From positions 1 to 64,000 of the forward strand of contig LARD01000017.1 of assembly GCA_000980375.1 (NCBI GenBank): 64,000 nt of DNA. Reading direction: 5' to 3'. A program made the position numbers and the translations under genes. The stretch comes from Clostridium sp. K4410.MGS-306 (GTDB taxonomy: Bacteria > Cyanobacteriota > Vampirovibrionia > Gastranaerophilales > Gastranaerophilaceae). The first letter of the stretch is position 1. Each line of letters begins with the position of its first letter. The notes under the pieces were generated by a model. The model was not told the origin of the DNA. It searched no databases and saw only the letters and a program-made list of their open reading frames with translations. Below are positions 16,494 to 25,965 of the stretch, in pieces.

Positions 16494-19148
16494 ATGCTCG
16501 ATTTTTCAACACGTTTTAAAAAGTTTTTAATCCTTTCCGTGATGACGCTTGTCACTATGTGCCAGTGTGTTTTTGCACAGGATTATAACAGCTACAAACT
16601 CGACAACGGCCAAACCGTTATCATAAAAGAGGTTCACGACAACCCGATTGTGACTATCGACACGTGGATAAAAACAGGTTCCATAAACGAAAATGACCAA
16701 AATAACGGCGTTGCTCACTTTCTTGAGCACCTGTTTTTTAAAGGGACACCCAAACACCCCACAGGTGAGTTTGACAGAATAATGGACTCAAAAGGTGCTG
16801 AAACAAACGCTGCAACAAGCAAAGATTTTACGCACTACTACATCACACTCCCTTCAAAATATTTTCAAACTGCAATGGACTTGCACGCAGACATGCTCAT
16901 GAACCCGCAGATTCCAAGAAAAGAGCTTGAAAAAGAAAGAAAAGTCGTAATAGAAGAAATCTCAAAAACAAACGACAACCCTGAAACAAAGCTCTATGAA
17001 AACATGATTAATGCGTTTTATGTAAACCATCCTTACAAAAGAAAAGTAATAGGCAAAAAAGAAATCATTGAAAACATCACAAGAGAAGAAATTCTTGACT
17101 TTTACAACACATGGTACAACCCGTCAAATATGATTACCGTTGTTGTGGGTGATGTAAACACACAAGACGCTCTTAATCTTATCAAACAAAACTTTAACAG
17201 AAAATGCAAAAATTCTGCCCAAAACCCCAAATATAAATCAGACAAAAATATAGAAAAACAAATCGAAATATCAGCCAAAGACAAAGTAAAAACAGGCTAC
17301 ATGATGATAGGTTTTCGCGGAGTGCCGCAGGAAAACAGAGCAGACAGCTACGCGCTGGATGTGCTTGCAACAATATTAGGCGACGGCCGCTCTTCAAAAC
17401 TGTATCAAACAGTAAAAGAGCAAAAACAGCTTGCTTACAGCATTTCAGCAGGCCATGCTTCCATGAAAGACGACAGCATTTTGTTTGTACGTGCAAACTT
17501 TGTACCCGCAAACAAAGACAAGGTTAAAAAAGCAATTTTTGACGAAATAAACAGGGTAAGAAACGGAAACTTTGACGAACAGGATATTACAACAGCAAAG
17601 AATATCATTGAAAGAGACACGTTCTACTCAAGAGAATCCGCCTCGAACATAGCCAATGAACTCGGCTACACAACACTTGTGTATGGTGACACAAAATACT
17701 ACGAAGAGTACATCTCAAACATCAAAAAAGTAACAAAAGCAGATATCATAAGGGTTGCAAAAAAATACCTCAACCCAAATCACGCAGTTATTTCCGTCAT
17801 GCTGCCAGATTCAATCCCGCAGGAGAATATTAAAAAAATCAGTGCTGTAATGAAAAAAGAGCCTGTTGTTGTGAGCACGGACAAAAACATTACAAAATAT
17901 CTGCTTCCGGGTGATATTACCCTCATCATCAACCACAACAATCTAAACGATATTGTGGCAATGCAGATAATTGCCAAAGGCGGAAACTATATTGAAAAAA
18001 AAGCCGGAACAGGCGCTATAACAGCCTCTGCAATGATGAAAGGCACAAAAAAATACTCTTCTTTAGACCTGTCACAGGTTATGGAGCAAAACGGCATAAA
18101 AATAGCACCGGCCAACGGTTCGGATTATTTCTCGATTGCAGTAAAAACAACCAGAAACGACCTTCCGTTAACATTTGATTTGCTAAATGAAATTATAAAT
18201 AATGCCTCTTTTGAACCTCAAGAAATTGCAAGAGTAAAGGCAGAACAAATACAAAACATACAAAAAAACCGCGACATGCCGGCAAGCAGTGCATTTGAAG
18301 AATTCAAAACCGCAATCTGGGCAGGCACACCTTACGGAGTGACAGGCAAAGTGCTTGAAAAAACCATCCCGACTATAGAAAAATCCGATGTGCTGGATTT
18401 TTACAACACAGTATTCTGCCCGCAAAACCTTGTGATTTCAATCAACGGAAATGTGGATGACAAAGCTGTAATAGACAGCATTACAGATATTTTTGGCGCA
18501 AACAAAGCCGATAACAAAAATGTCCAAAGGTTTGAATACAATAAATACAAAAACCTGTTCAAACATCCACAAAAGCAGCAAACAGTAAAAAAAGACAAAG
18601 ACGTTGAAGCAGCCTGGTTAGTCATGGGCTGGTTGACAGACGGTGTGGAAAACCAAAAAGACATTGCAGCGCTTCAGGTCATAGACTCTATCCTCGGCGG
18701 GGGAATGAGCTCAAGACTCTTCACAGGTCTTAGAGCAGAGCAGGGTCTGGCTTATCAGGTCGGCTCAAGTTTTGCGGCAAATGTTAATCAGGGTGTTTTT
18801 GCGCTCTACATCGGCACAAACCCGCAAACAGCACTTCATTCCAAGAATGAACTTTTAAAACAAATCAATATACTCAAAAAAGAGTTTGTTTCAGAAAAAG
18901 AGCTTCAAGAGGCAAAAGACAAAATTCTGGGCAGCTTTATACTCTCACAGGAAACCAATATGGAAAAAGCCTCCACCCTCGGATGGTTTGAAACTTCCGG
19001 CAGAGGATACCAGTACATCGACGAATTTCCGCAGCTTATACAGTGCGTAACACCTTCAGATATAATAAGGGTGGCGAATAAATACTTCGGACCTGACTAT
19101 ACATTTGCCATAGTCGCTCCGGCAAAATATCTTAAACAGTTTAAATAA
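16494..19148 (+). CDS. Secreted M16-family zinc peptidase, tandem domains
   Basis: 884 residues from the ATG at 16494 (SD AAAGGGAGA); an upstream in-frame TTG at 16449 lacks an SD. Residues 5-30 form a signal peptide ending VFAQ. The first M16 domain has the inverted zinc motif HFLEH (H75, H79 with E78) and the downstream Glu in VVIEEISKTNDNPETKLYE. The second M16-like domain (about 450-884) lacks HxxEH and is probably structural, as in pitrilysin-type pairs. It likely acts in the periplasm on peptides or misfolded proteins. It ends directly against the convergent Fmt-like gene. Confidence 0.88.
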   Translation: MLDFSTRFKKFLILSVMTLVTMCQCVFAQDYNSYKLDNGQTVIIKEVHDNPIVTIDTWIKTGSINENDQNNGVAHFLEHLFFKGTPKHPTGEFDRIMDSKGAETNAATSKDFTHYYITLPSKYFQTAMDLHADMLMNPQIPRKELEKERKVVIEEISKTNDNPETKLYENMINAFYVNHPYKRKVIGKKEIIENITREEILDFYNTWYNPSNMITVVVGDVNTQDALNLIKQNFNRKCKNSAQNPKYKSDKNIEKQIEISAKDKVKTGYMMIGFRGVPQENRADSYALDVLATILGDGRSSKLYQTVKEQKQLAYSISAGHASMKDDSILFVRANFVPANKDKVKKAIFDEINRVRNGNFDEQDITTAKNIIERDTFYSRESASNIANELGYTTLVYGDTKYYEEYISNIKKVTKADIIRVAKKYLNPNHAVISVMLPDSIPQENIKKISAVMKKEPVVVSTDKNITKYLLPGDITLIINHNNLNDIVAMQIIAKGGNYIEKKAGTGAITASAMMKGTKKYSSLDLSQVMEQNGIKIAPANGSDYFSIAVKTTRNDLPLTFDLLNEIINNASFEPQEIARVKAEQIQNIQKNRDMPASSAFEEFKTAIWAGTPYGVTGKVLEKTIPTIEKSDVLDFYNTVFCPQNLVISINGNVDDKAVIDSITDIFGANKADNKNVQRFEYNKYKNLFKHPQKQQTVKKDKDVEAAWLVMGWLTDGVENQKDIAALQVIDSILGGGMSSRLFTGLRAEQGLAYQVGSSFAANVNQGVFALYIGTNPQTALHSKNELLKQINILKKEFVSEKELQEAKDKILGSFILSQETNMEKASTLGWFETSGRGYQYIDEFPQLIQCVTPSDIIRVANKYFGPDYTFAIVAPAKYLKQFK

Positions 19149-20120
19149 TTAACGGCAAATATCGCCGGACTTCACAAAAAATTGCAGATAAAGGGGCGTA
19201 AAAATATGCCCCAGTCTGCCAAAAAGCTTTAAGCCCTGTATTTTGGCAATCTTGTCATCTCCTGTCAAAATCCACATGGCTTTGTTATTTTTCTTCAACA
19301 CAAGACCCGGTTTGTATCTGTCTGTATGAAATTTTGTTTTGTTTTCAAAAAATTTAATTTTACCCACCTGCAAAAACGCATTCTTATGAGCAATATAAGC
19401 AGGCTGCCACGGGGTGAGCGCCCGAACAAGAGCATTTATCTGTGCTGATGTTTTTGTAAAATCTATGAGTATATCCTTTTCGCTAATCTGCGGGTAATAA
19501 GAAGCGTCTTTTGCATTTTGATTGACCGGCACGATTATCTCATCTTCCATGGAGCATAACAGCTCTTTTATCCCTTCGCGCGCAAGCACACAGCATTTGT
19601 TTTTGAGGGTCTCGCCCGTATCACCGTTAAACCCCTGCACAATATCTATTTTCTTTTGCAGCAGAATCGGGCCTGTATCTAGGTTTTCATCCATAAGGTG
19701 AAAGGTTATGCCTGTTTCTTTTTCTTCATTCATTATCACCCTCATATAAGGGTTAGGGCCTCTGTATGCAGGCAAAAGCGACGGATGGCAGTTGATTGTG
19801 CCGATTTTAGGAAGGTCAATTATAGGTTTTTTAAACTTTTCGCTCCACGACCCCACAAGAATTATGTCAGGATTGAGCTTGAGCACAGCTTTTTGAAACT
19901 CTTTTGAGTTTACGCTTCTTGCTTTGATTTCTTTGAGTTTAAAACTTTTGATAAAAGATAGGTCTTTTCCCGGGGCAAAAATATCTTTAAAAAACAACAG
20001 CCACGGATGTATTGCCACCCTTTCATGCCGGAAGACACCCACAATTTTATTTTTAGAGTCCAGTGTCCCTAAAATAAGATTGGAAAACATTTTATCATAT
20101 CCGACAATTACTATTTTCAT
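19149..20120 (-). CDS. Formyltransferase of the Fmt family
   Basis: 323 residues, close to methionyl-tRNA formyltransferase in length and two-domain layout. The catalytic triad is readable: Asn and His in INCHPSLLPAYRG and Asp in LDTGPILLQ. SLLPAYRGPNPYMRVI is near the Fmt SLLPxxRGxxP signature, and a C-terminal OB-like part follows (LTPWQPAYI). It could be the initiator-tRNA enzyme, but the block reads GPNPY where Fmt usually has GAAP, so an Fmt-like paralog or sugar-amine formyltransferase is possible. No def gene is adjacent. The stop is flush with the M16 gene's stop. Confidence 0.7.
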   Translation of the reverse strand: MKIVIVGYDKMFSNLILGTLDSKNKIVGVFRHERVAIHPWLLFFKDIFAPGKDLSFIKSFKLKEIKARSVNSKEFQKAVLKLNPDIILVGSWSEKFKKPIIDLPKIGTINCHPSLLPAYRGPNPYMRVIMNEEKETGITFHLMDENLDTGPILLQKKIDIVQGFNGDTGETLKNKCCVLAREGIKELLCSMEDEIIVPVNQNAKDASYYPQISEKDILIDFTKTSAQINALVRALTPWQPAYIAHKNAFLQVGKIKFFENKTKFHTDRYKPGLVLKKNNKAMWILTGDDKIAKIQGLKLFGRLGHIFTPLYLQFFVKSGDICR

Positions 20121-20173
20121 TATTTTTTAAAATGGTTTGCAACAAGCAGATCCAGCAAAGAGTCAAATTGCTT

Positions 20174-20515
20174 TCAAATTTCGTTTTGTAATTTCTTTGC
20201 ACATTCATTGCAAAGGAAGTTTGTTCTGTTTTCTATCGGAATAACTTTTCCGCATTTTGCACATTTAATAGTAACTTTATTAGAGATTCTTACAAATTTA
20301 CCTGCAAGGAAAAATGCTTCAAACTCATTTCTTGTTATATTAAACTTTGTCATGATGTCTTCTACGGGGATAAACTGTTCACCGGAAAGTGTAACGTAAG
20401 AATTTATCTCGCTTATTAATTTATTTTGTTCTTCAAAACATTTATCACAAATATCTCTTTTGCCTGACTGAAGAAATAATGCTCCGCATTTTTTACAATT
20501 AGCTACGTTAGCCAT
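20174..20515 (-). CDS. YvyF-like zinc-ribbon flagellar-associated protein
   Basis: 113 residues. Two CxxC pairs at the N-terminus (CKKCG, CDKC) and two at the C-terminus (CAKCGK, CNEC) make two zinc ribbons around a helical, possibly winged HTH-like middle (FIPVEDIMTKFNITRNEFEAFF). This pattern recalls the YvyF/TIGR03826 'flagellar operon' proteins, whose function is unknown. No flagellar gene is adjacent here. An inverted repeat sits just upstream. Confidence 0.6.
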   Translation of the reverse strand: MANVANCKKCGALFLQSGKRDICDKCFEEQNKLISEINSYVTLSGEQFIPVEDIMTKFNITRNEFEAFFLAGKFVRISNKVTIKCAKCGKVIPIENRTNFLCNECAKKLQNEI

Positions 20516-20537
20516 AATCCTACCTTCTTAACCTAAC

Positions 20538-20569
20538 TTAGATAGTAAAATATTAGCTAAACTATCTAA
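20538..20569. promoter_or_regulatory. Inverted repeat between divergent genes
   Basis: TTAGATAGT (20538-20546) and ACTATCTAA (20561-20569) are perfect 9-bp arms with a 14-base spacer that contains a second small palindrome, TTAGCTAA. The half-site TTAGATA matches the inverted repeat at 3843-3884. It lies 23 bases upstream of the zinc-ribbon gene. Confidence 0.5.
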
Positions 20570-20704
20570 AAAAAGCAAGTAAAATCATCTTGACAACAGA
20601 TAAAAATAAATTGTATAAGTGTGTTGGATTGTAAAAAAAATTTACTAAACTGTACAAGTAATGTAAATTTTTGTGTACAATATTATCAAGAGAAGAGAGA
20701 GATA

Positions 20705-21331
20705 TTGGACAACAATTTTAACAGCTTTGATAACCTCGAGACATCGATTAGAAAATCCTCTGTTATTCAAGAGAGGATTAATCTTGTGTCTACTCACATG
20801 TACAAACAGTTTTTGGAATACCAGCGCTCTACAATGAACGCTACAGAAACTTTTGTTAAAATCACAGACAACATGCAATCTACGGTCGAATATCTTAAAC
20901 AGTCATTTGGCGCACGCGGGGTTGCTACAGACAATATCTTTTTTGAAACAGATGAAACTAATACAGTGCTTGTTTTGCACATACTGTGGCATACAATCAG
21001 CTTTACCACAAGATGGAACAACCAGCCCCAGGCTCTGTACAGAGGCGTTGAAATGCCTATGATTTCAAACAGAATCATTGCATTAAAAGGCAATTTCCAC
21101 GAAATAATCAAAGATGTGAAAGAAGAAGACCAGCTGCAAACAGTTTTGGAACAGGAAGTTGCTTCTTTGTTCATTCCGGCAGAACGCGGACAAAACTGCA
21201 TCATAAAAATCAACCATCTCGGTAACAAAGAATTTTATATAAACCACATGGACGCGCCAAGAGAATTTCTTTTAAAAGTTATAGAAACAATATGCGGTGG
21301 CGGCATTTATCATGAAGAATTGAGGCAGTAA
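20705..21331 (+). CDS. Hypothetical protein, 208 residues
   Basis: I start it at TTG 20705, just after a purine-rich run (AAGAGAAGAGAGAG); an in-frame GTG at 20621 would add 28 Cys-rich residues and has no SD. The N-terminal part is helical (SVIQERINLVSTHMYKQFLEY). The C-terminal part is mixed alpha/beta with LHILWHTISFTTRWN and a Gly run near the end (CGGGIY). No signal peptide, membrane segment or known motif. It precedes the tRNA cluster. Function unknown. Confidence 0.65.
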   Translation: MDNNFNSFDNLETSIRKSSVIQERINLVSTHMYKQFLEYQRSTMNATETFVKITDNMQSTVEYLKQSFGARGVATDNIFFETDETNTVLVLHILWHTISFTTRWNNQPQALYRGVEMPMISNRIIALKGNFHEIIKDVKEEDQLQTVLEQEVASLFIPAERGQNCIIKINHLGNKEFYINHMDAPREFLLKVIETICGGGIYHEELRQ

Positions 21332-21421
21332 TTCAAAGCTGTGAAGATTTTGGACTTAAAATTAAAAAAAATCTCACTGACTACTTGACACTTAAACATG
21401 TCCTTAATATTATAATCCTAT

Positions 21422-21493
21422 GCCGAAGTGGCTCAATGGTAGAGCAACGGTTTTGTAAACCGTAGGTTGTAGGTTCGATTCCTATCTTCGGCA
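21422..21493 (+). tRNA. tRNA-Thr (anticodon TGT)
   Basis: A 72-base cloverleaf: acceptor GCCGAAG / CTTCGGC, anticodon arm ACGGT-TTTGTAA-ACCGT with anticodon TGT, T arm with GGTTCGATTCC. The CCA end is not encoded. Confidence 0.97.
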
Positions 21494-21545
21494 TTTTCTC
21501 CTAAAAGGGGGGCTGGCAAGTTGTTGAAAAACATAAAGCCCAAAA

Positions 21546-21617
21546 GCCTTTGTGGCGCAGGGGTAGCGCACTCCCTTGGTAAGGGAGAGGCCACGGGTTC
21601 AAATCCCGTCAAAGGCA
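21546..21617 (+). tRNA. tRNA-Thr (anticodon GGT)
   Basis: A 72-base cloverleaf: acceptor GCCTTTG / CAAAGGC, anticodon arm CTCCC-TTGGTAA-GGGAG with anticodon GGT, T loop GGTTCAAATCC. CCA is not encoded. It lies 52 bases after the TGT tRNA-Thr. Confidence 0.97.
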
Positions 21618-21636
21618 TTTTTTGAAAATTTAATAT

Positions 21637-21722
<86 letters not shown>

Positions 21723-21724
21723 TT

Positions 21725-21751
21725 AAAAAGACTCCATTAGGAGTCTTTTTT
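21725..21751. terminator. Terminator after the tRNA cluster, also usable by the MFS gene
   Basis: An 11-bp perfect stem AAAAAGACTCC / GGAGTCTTTTT with a 4-base loop; T-runs on both strands. Confidence 0.93.
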
Positions 21752-21773
21752 GTTGAATATTATTTTGTAAACT

Positions 21774-22937
21774 CTAAGCCTTTTTTACCCTAACGTATCT
21801 TTTATAAAAATAAAACAACATACAAAAACCTAAAAAGGCAAAGCAAGCTCCCGGCACTGCTGTATAATTGTAAGTAAGCCCGCACGTTACAGGCAACCCT
21901 CCAACAAAAGCACCAATTGCATTGCCAAGATTAAAAGAAATTTGAGAAAAAGATGCTCCGAGCATCTCACCACCTTTTGCATTATCTATTAAAAGTACCT
22001 GCTGTGGTGCTGAAACTGCAAACAAGCAACCTGTACAAACACACATCAAAACAACTGAAGCAAAAGCATTTGACGAAAAGAAAAAAATTAACAAAAGTGC
22101 AACGCAGGCTATCAACTGTGTTAGCGCTGCAACACTTGAAGGCGAAAATTTGTCTGAAAGCTTTCCGCCAAGGTAATTTCCAATACACATGCCTGCCCCT
22201 GCAAGCACCATAACAAGCGAAATATATCCTGGCAGAATGCCGGAAACCTTCACAAGTAAAGGATTTACATAGCTGTACCAGCAAAAAATACCGCCGTTGC
22301 CCATGATAACAGCCATTATCAACAGCCATGGAGCTAGAGATTTTAAAAATTTAAATTGTCCACGAAAACCTGTATCGGGGAGAGGTTTAATATTTGGTAC
22401 CAGTTTAAAAATGGAATACAAAATCACAAAACCGAATAGTCCTATAATCAAAAAAGTTATACGCCAAGAAAAATTATGGCTTATAAAAGTACCAAGAGGA
22501 ATTCCCAGTAGGTTTGCCACAGTCATACCAGCAACCATGGTAGCAACAGCCTGATTGCCCTTGTCATTGTCCGCAATTTTGCCGGCAGCAATAGCCCCAA
22601 CACCAAAAAATGCACCATGAGGAAGCCCCGCCAAAAACCGCATTGTACAAAAAACATGATAGTTAAAAGCAGCAGCTGTCAATAAATTTGCAATTGTAAA
22701 AATAGACATGAGCCATATTAAAATTGTTTTTAATGGCTTTGTACGTGCACTCAATACAAGCAAAATAGCTCCTGTCACAACACCCAAAGCATAAAGAGAA
22801 ATAAAATTTCCCGCAGCCGGTATAGATACCTGCATGGCTTTTGCCGTATCCGGTAATATACCCATCATGACAAATTCCGTAAGCCCGAGGCCGAATGTAC
22901 CAAGTGCAAGAGGCAACAGGCATATTGTTTTTCTCAT
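21774..22937 (-). CDS. MFS drug/nucleoside exporter (DHA1-type)
   Basis: 387 residues with about 12 membrane helices. The N-terminus LALGTFGLGLTEFVMMGILP matches the DHA1 exporters of the AraJ/PbuE/YdhP type (GTExxxxGLLP-like start). The loop after helix 2 carries SARTKPLKTIL. It is a proton-driven exporter in the inner membrane. The substrate (sugar, purine or drug) cannot be told. A good SD (AAGGAC) precedes the ATG. The neighbouring GNAT and HxlR genes run in the same direction, which might mean coordinated stress response, but spacing does not prove an operon. Confidence 0.85.
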   Translation of the reverse strand: MRKTICLLPLALGTFGLGLTEFVMMGILPDTAKAMQVSIPAAGNFISLYALGVVTGAILLVLSARTKPLKTILIWLMSIFTIANLLTAAAFNYHVFCTMRFLAGLPHGAFFGVGAIAAGKIADNDKGNQAVATMVAGMTVANLLGIPLGTFISHNFSWRITFLIIGLFGFVILYSIFKLVPNIKPLPDTGFRGQFKFLKSLAPWLLIMAVIMGNGGIFCWYSYVNPLLVKVSGILPGYISLVMVLAGAGMCIGNYLGGKLSDKFSPSSVAALTQLIACVALLLIFFFSSNAFASVVLMCVCTGCLFAVSAPQQVLLIDNAKGGEMLGASFSQISFNLGNAIGAFVGGLPVTCGLTYNYTAVPGACFAFLGFCMLFYFYKRYVRVKKA

Positions 22938-22975
22938 TTTTTGTCCTTTAAAAACCTTACCGGAAAATTATAACA

Positions 22976-23665
22976 CTAATAATTTATATCCAGGACTTTT
23001 TCCAGCCTTAGCTCTTTGCCGTCGCCTGAGGGCCTGTAATCTATAACCGTATCAAGGATATCTTTTATAACACCTTTTGTTTGCTTGTTTGGCAAAATTT
23101 TTAGCTCTGGCTTTGGCTGATCTACTTTTTCAAACCCCAATTTACGATAGAATACCTTGTTGCTTTTCTTTCCATCAGGTGCTTTGTCATCAAGCACCAG
23201 ACAGACTCCTTTTTTGACAGACTTTGCATATTCAAAAACATGCCTGAACAAAACCTGACCGGCACATTTTACATTTTCTCCGGTTTTGTATGGCCAGGTT
23301 GCAGTGTAAGAAACATAGCAAAGCTCGTTATCAAAAAACGGCATAAAAGACATTATCCCGCACGGCTTGTTTTTATACGCTGTCAAATAAACATTTTCAG
23401 CACGTTTTAGCCCGCCTGCTGCTTTTTTAATCAGGTATTTCCATTCATTTTTTTGTGAAAGGTTTCCCTCGTTAGGTGCAAGCTTTTCGAGCCTGATGTT
23501 CTTTAGCATGTCCATTAAAAACGGAATATCCTTCTTATCAAGCTCGTACAAAACTATCTCGCCATAATCGGGCATAGATTTCACAATTGCTCTTGCGCGC
23601 TCAATACCCTTAAAGCAAGGCGGTTTGACGTTATTTACGGAATTTTGCGGGGTTTGAATATTCAT
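22976..23665 (-). CDS. GNAT-like acetyltransferase with Asn-rich N-terminal segment
   Basis: 229 residues. The middle (about 85-190) fits a GNAT fold: VYLTAYKNKPCGIMSFMP, then YVSYTATWPYKTGENVKCAGQVLFRHVFEYAK as the acetyl-CoA region, then VFYRKLGFEKVDQP, the usual GNAT ending (FYxKxGF). The first 20 residues are unlike the rest: polar, Asn/Gln-rich and ending PPCFKG, a form repeated in other proteins of this window. The acceptor substrate is unknown. No clear SD precedes the ATG. Confidence 0.65.
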   Translation of the reverse strand: MNIQTPQNSVNNVKPPCFKGIERARAIVKSMPDYGEIVLYELDKKDIPFLMDMLKNIRLEKLAPNEGNLSQKNEWKYLIKKAAGGLKRAENVYLTAYKNKPCGIMSFMPFFDNELCYVSYTATWPYKTGENVKCAGQVLFRHVFEYAKSVKKGVCLVLDDKAPDGKKSNKVFYRKLGFEKVDQPKPELKILPNKQTKGVIKDILDTVIDYRPSGDGKELRLEKVLDINY

Positions 23666-23702
23666 ATATGAATAAGTTAAAGCGGGTGAAAGAATTTTTT
23701 TG

Positions 23703-24062
23703 CTACCTGTTGTTTAACTTATCTTTTAAGCGGCAATATTCCCTGTAATCAGTACCCCATTGAGCCATAGAATCCAACACAGGCGCAAGCGAATAGCCAA
23801 TATCTGTAAGAGTATACTCAACTCTTGGCGGGACTTCCGGAAACACCTTCCTTTCAACAAGGCCTGCGTCTTCCATCTCGCGCAATTTTGATGTAAGTGA
23901 TTTTTGAGAAGCCCCTGTTGCCTGTTTAAGCTCGCCAAAACGTCTTGAACCCTCCAGCAAATCCCTTAATATCAGCACTTTCCACTTGTTTCCAATAAGA
24001 GAAAAAAGCTCTTCTATGGGGCAATCCTGTGGTTTTGTTTTTGTTTGTTTTTTCGTCTTCAT
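23703..24062 (-). CDS. HxlR-family winged-helix regulator
   Basis: 119 residues. CPIEELFSLIGNKWKVLILRDLL is the typical HxlR opening with its conserved Cys, then RFGELKQATGASQKSLTSKLREMEDAGLVER (recognition helix and wing) and VEYTLTDIGYSL. HxlR proteins often respond to electrophiles or redox state through that Cys. It is leaderless by position: ATG six bases after TAAAAT. It may control the downstream GNAT and MFS genes. Confidence 0.92.
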   Translation of the reverse strand: MKTKKQTKTKPQDCPIEELFSLIGNKWKVLILRDLLEGSRRFGELKQATGASQKSLTSKLREMEDAGLVERKVFPEVPPRVEYTLTDIGYSLAPVLDSMAQWGTDYREYCRLKDKLNNR

Positions 24063-24068
24063 TACTCA

Positions 24069-24096
24069 ATTTTACTTTATTAGTATCAAATTGCAA
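24069..24096 (-). promoter_or_regulatory. Promoter of the HxlR gene, leaderless type
   Basis: Minus strand: -35 TTGCAA (24096-24091), 16-bp spacer, -10 TAAAAT (24074-24069), six bases, then ATG. No SD. Confidence 0.65.
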
Positions 24097-24105
24097 CCAT
24101 TGTTT

Positions 24106-25902
24106 TTATTTGTGTTTATACAATATAAAGGTCACAGGGCCTTTCCACATTCTTTGTACATAATAATTTTTGTCCATAAAATCACACACTTTAGGTGCAT
24201 AAGAGCAAAAATGACCGACCCCGTAAACCGAATAAACAAGCGTGTTGTAAAGAAAATAATCGGGGGGATTTTTTTCGATATTTTTCAAAATAAAATCCTC
24301 GCCAAATATCTGCACATTAACAGGTATCAGGTAATAAAACATGTTATGAGTATCTCTTTGCGCAAGAAAATTGACAATTGCCCCTTCCGGAACAGTAAGC
24401 ACAACAGCATCTTTAGGAGTATATTCTCTGATGTAGCTTATCATGTCATTTTGCATTGGATAAACTTTTTTTATAAACAGCGTGCCGGTTGGCTGTGCGA
24501 GTTTATAAAGCTGTCCGTCGGTTATTCTGTCGATTCCAAAGAAAAAGAACCCCATCATAATCATAATGCAAAGGTTTTGAAGGGTTTTACACAATCCTGT
24601 TTTATCGAGATATTTTGCATAATCCGGCACATACTTTGCAAAGAAAATAACCAGCGGTATAAACAAAGCCGCTAAAGTAAAAGTGCCGTAACACGTGATT
24701 GTGACATCACAAAGCCCTTTAAAAGAAACAGCCAGAGCCGAAATAACCAGAAACAAAAACATTTTATCCTGATTAGAAGCAATATCGCGCTGCTCTTTTA
24801 ATTTTTTGTACTTAAAAAATCTGTAAACCAAAACAAGCACAAACACTTTCAAAATAACGCAAACAGCCATGCCTGCCCAGGCAAAAATCGTTGAATAGTT
24901 AATTTTTAGCAAGTTGTAGGATTTTGCACAAACAAAAAGCATAACCATAAACACCGCAAAATTACACACGGCTTTGACAAATTTATTTTGCGCATAGCGG
25001 TTAACAAACAAATTCAACCCGTACAAAACAACCGCACACGGCACAAGAGTTTTCAGAATTGTCCACACGGAATGCAAAACATCCGCAACAATATAAGGGT
25101 TAAAATACAACCCGAAATTGTAATAAAAATAAGTTGTAACAGGAGCTTTAACAAGTTTTTGAATAAAATCAAAACTGCTGATAAAATCACTCAAACTCAC
25201 GCCCTGCAAAACAAGCACACCAAAAGATATTACAGGAAAAAGCATAAACGCGAAAAAAGCAAAAAGATATTTTTTAAATGCACCTTCCTCATTAAATTTG
25301 ACAAACACGGGCAGACACAAAAACAAAAATACAAAATAAGGTAAATCCTCAATCTTGTTTGCAAAAGAAAAACCCGCAAACAAAAACGCACACAAAAGCT
25401 GCGATGTTTTTTTGTCCCTTAAAAAAAGCAAAGCAAACAACAATGAAAGCAAAAAGCCCGACAGAGCATAAACAGCATTGTATGAGTATACAAAAATAAA
25501 GTTAAAAAAGTTTTTTGCATACACACACACAAACATCGTCAAACCGCTAATGCAAAGCGATGTTTTTTTATCAACAAAGAGTTTGGAAATAAAAAACGTG
25601 GTAAAACAAATCACAAGAGAATTCAAAAAGCCCATTAAATAAAGCGTGTTGAGCTTTACCCCCAAAAGTGCATACGCAATGGCGTTTATTTGATACCCCA
25701 AAGGCCCGTAAACATTAAAAATATCTTTGTATAAAACCTTGCCTTTGAGCATCTGCCAGGGGATATAAGCCTCTCTGCTCACATCCACAAGATAGACATC
25801 CTGTTTTCCGTAAAAAATAAAATACATTATCAAAGAAACTATTGTTATTATTCCAAGCTCTTTGAGGCAGTATTTTTTAGAAAATTCTATAAACTTTTCC
25901 AT
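24106..25902 (-). CDS. Multi-pass glycosyltransferase-39-like membrane protein
   Basis: 598 residues with about 12 hydrophobic segments. The first loop has DVSREAYIPWQMLKGKVLYKDIFNVYGPLGY, the acidic-aromatic loop of GT-C/GT39-type enzymes, which transfer sugar from a polyprenyl-phosphate carrier on the periplasmic side. The C-terminal part (about 490-598) is soluble. A GGGAG SD precedes the ATG. It is divergent from a DPM1-like GT2, which makes just such lipid-linked sugars, so the pair probably act in one pathway. The acceptor is unknown. Confidence 0.7.
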   Translation of the reverse strand: MEKFIEFSKKYCLKELGIITIVSLIMYFIFYGKQDVYLVDVSREAYIPWQMLKGKVLYKDIFNVYGPLGYQINAIAYALLGVKLNTLYLMGFLNSLVICFTTFFISKLFVDKKTSLCISGLTMFVCVYAKNFFNFIFVYSYNAVYALSGFLLSLLFALLFLRDKKTSQLLCAFLFAGFSFANKIEDLPYFVFLFLCLPVFVKFNEEGAFKKYLFAFFAFMLFPVISFGVLVLQGVSLSDFISSFDFIQKLVKAPVTTYFYYNFGLYFNPYIVADVLHSVWTILKTLVPCAVVLYGLNLFVNRYAQNKFVKAVCNFAVFMVMLFVCAKSYNLLKINYSTIFAWAGMAVCVILKVFVLVLVYRFFKYKKLKEQRDIASNQDKMFLFLVISALAVSFKGLCDVTITCYGTFTLAALFIPLVIFFAKYVPDYAKYLDKTGLCKTLQNLCIMIMMGFFFFGIDRITDGQLYKLAQPTGTLFIKKVYPMQNDMISYIREYTPKDAVVLTVPEGAIVNFLAQRDTHNMFYYLIPVNVQIFGEDFILKNIEKNPPDYFLYNTLVYSVYGVGHFCSYAPKVCDFMDKNYYVQRMWKGPVTFILYKHK

Positions 25903-25965
25903 ACAAATTGTATTCTCCCTCTCTTTTGATTATACTATAAGTTAAATAATAACGAGGAGTTAAGG

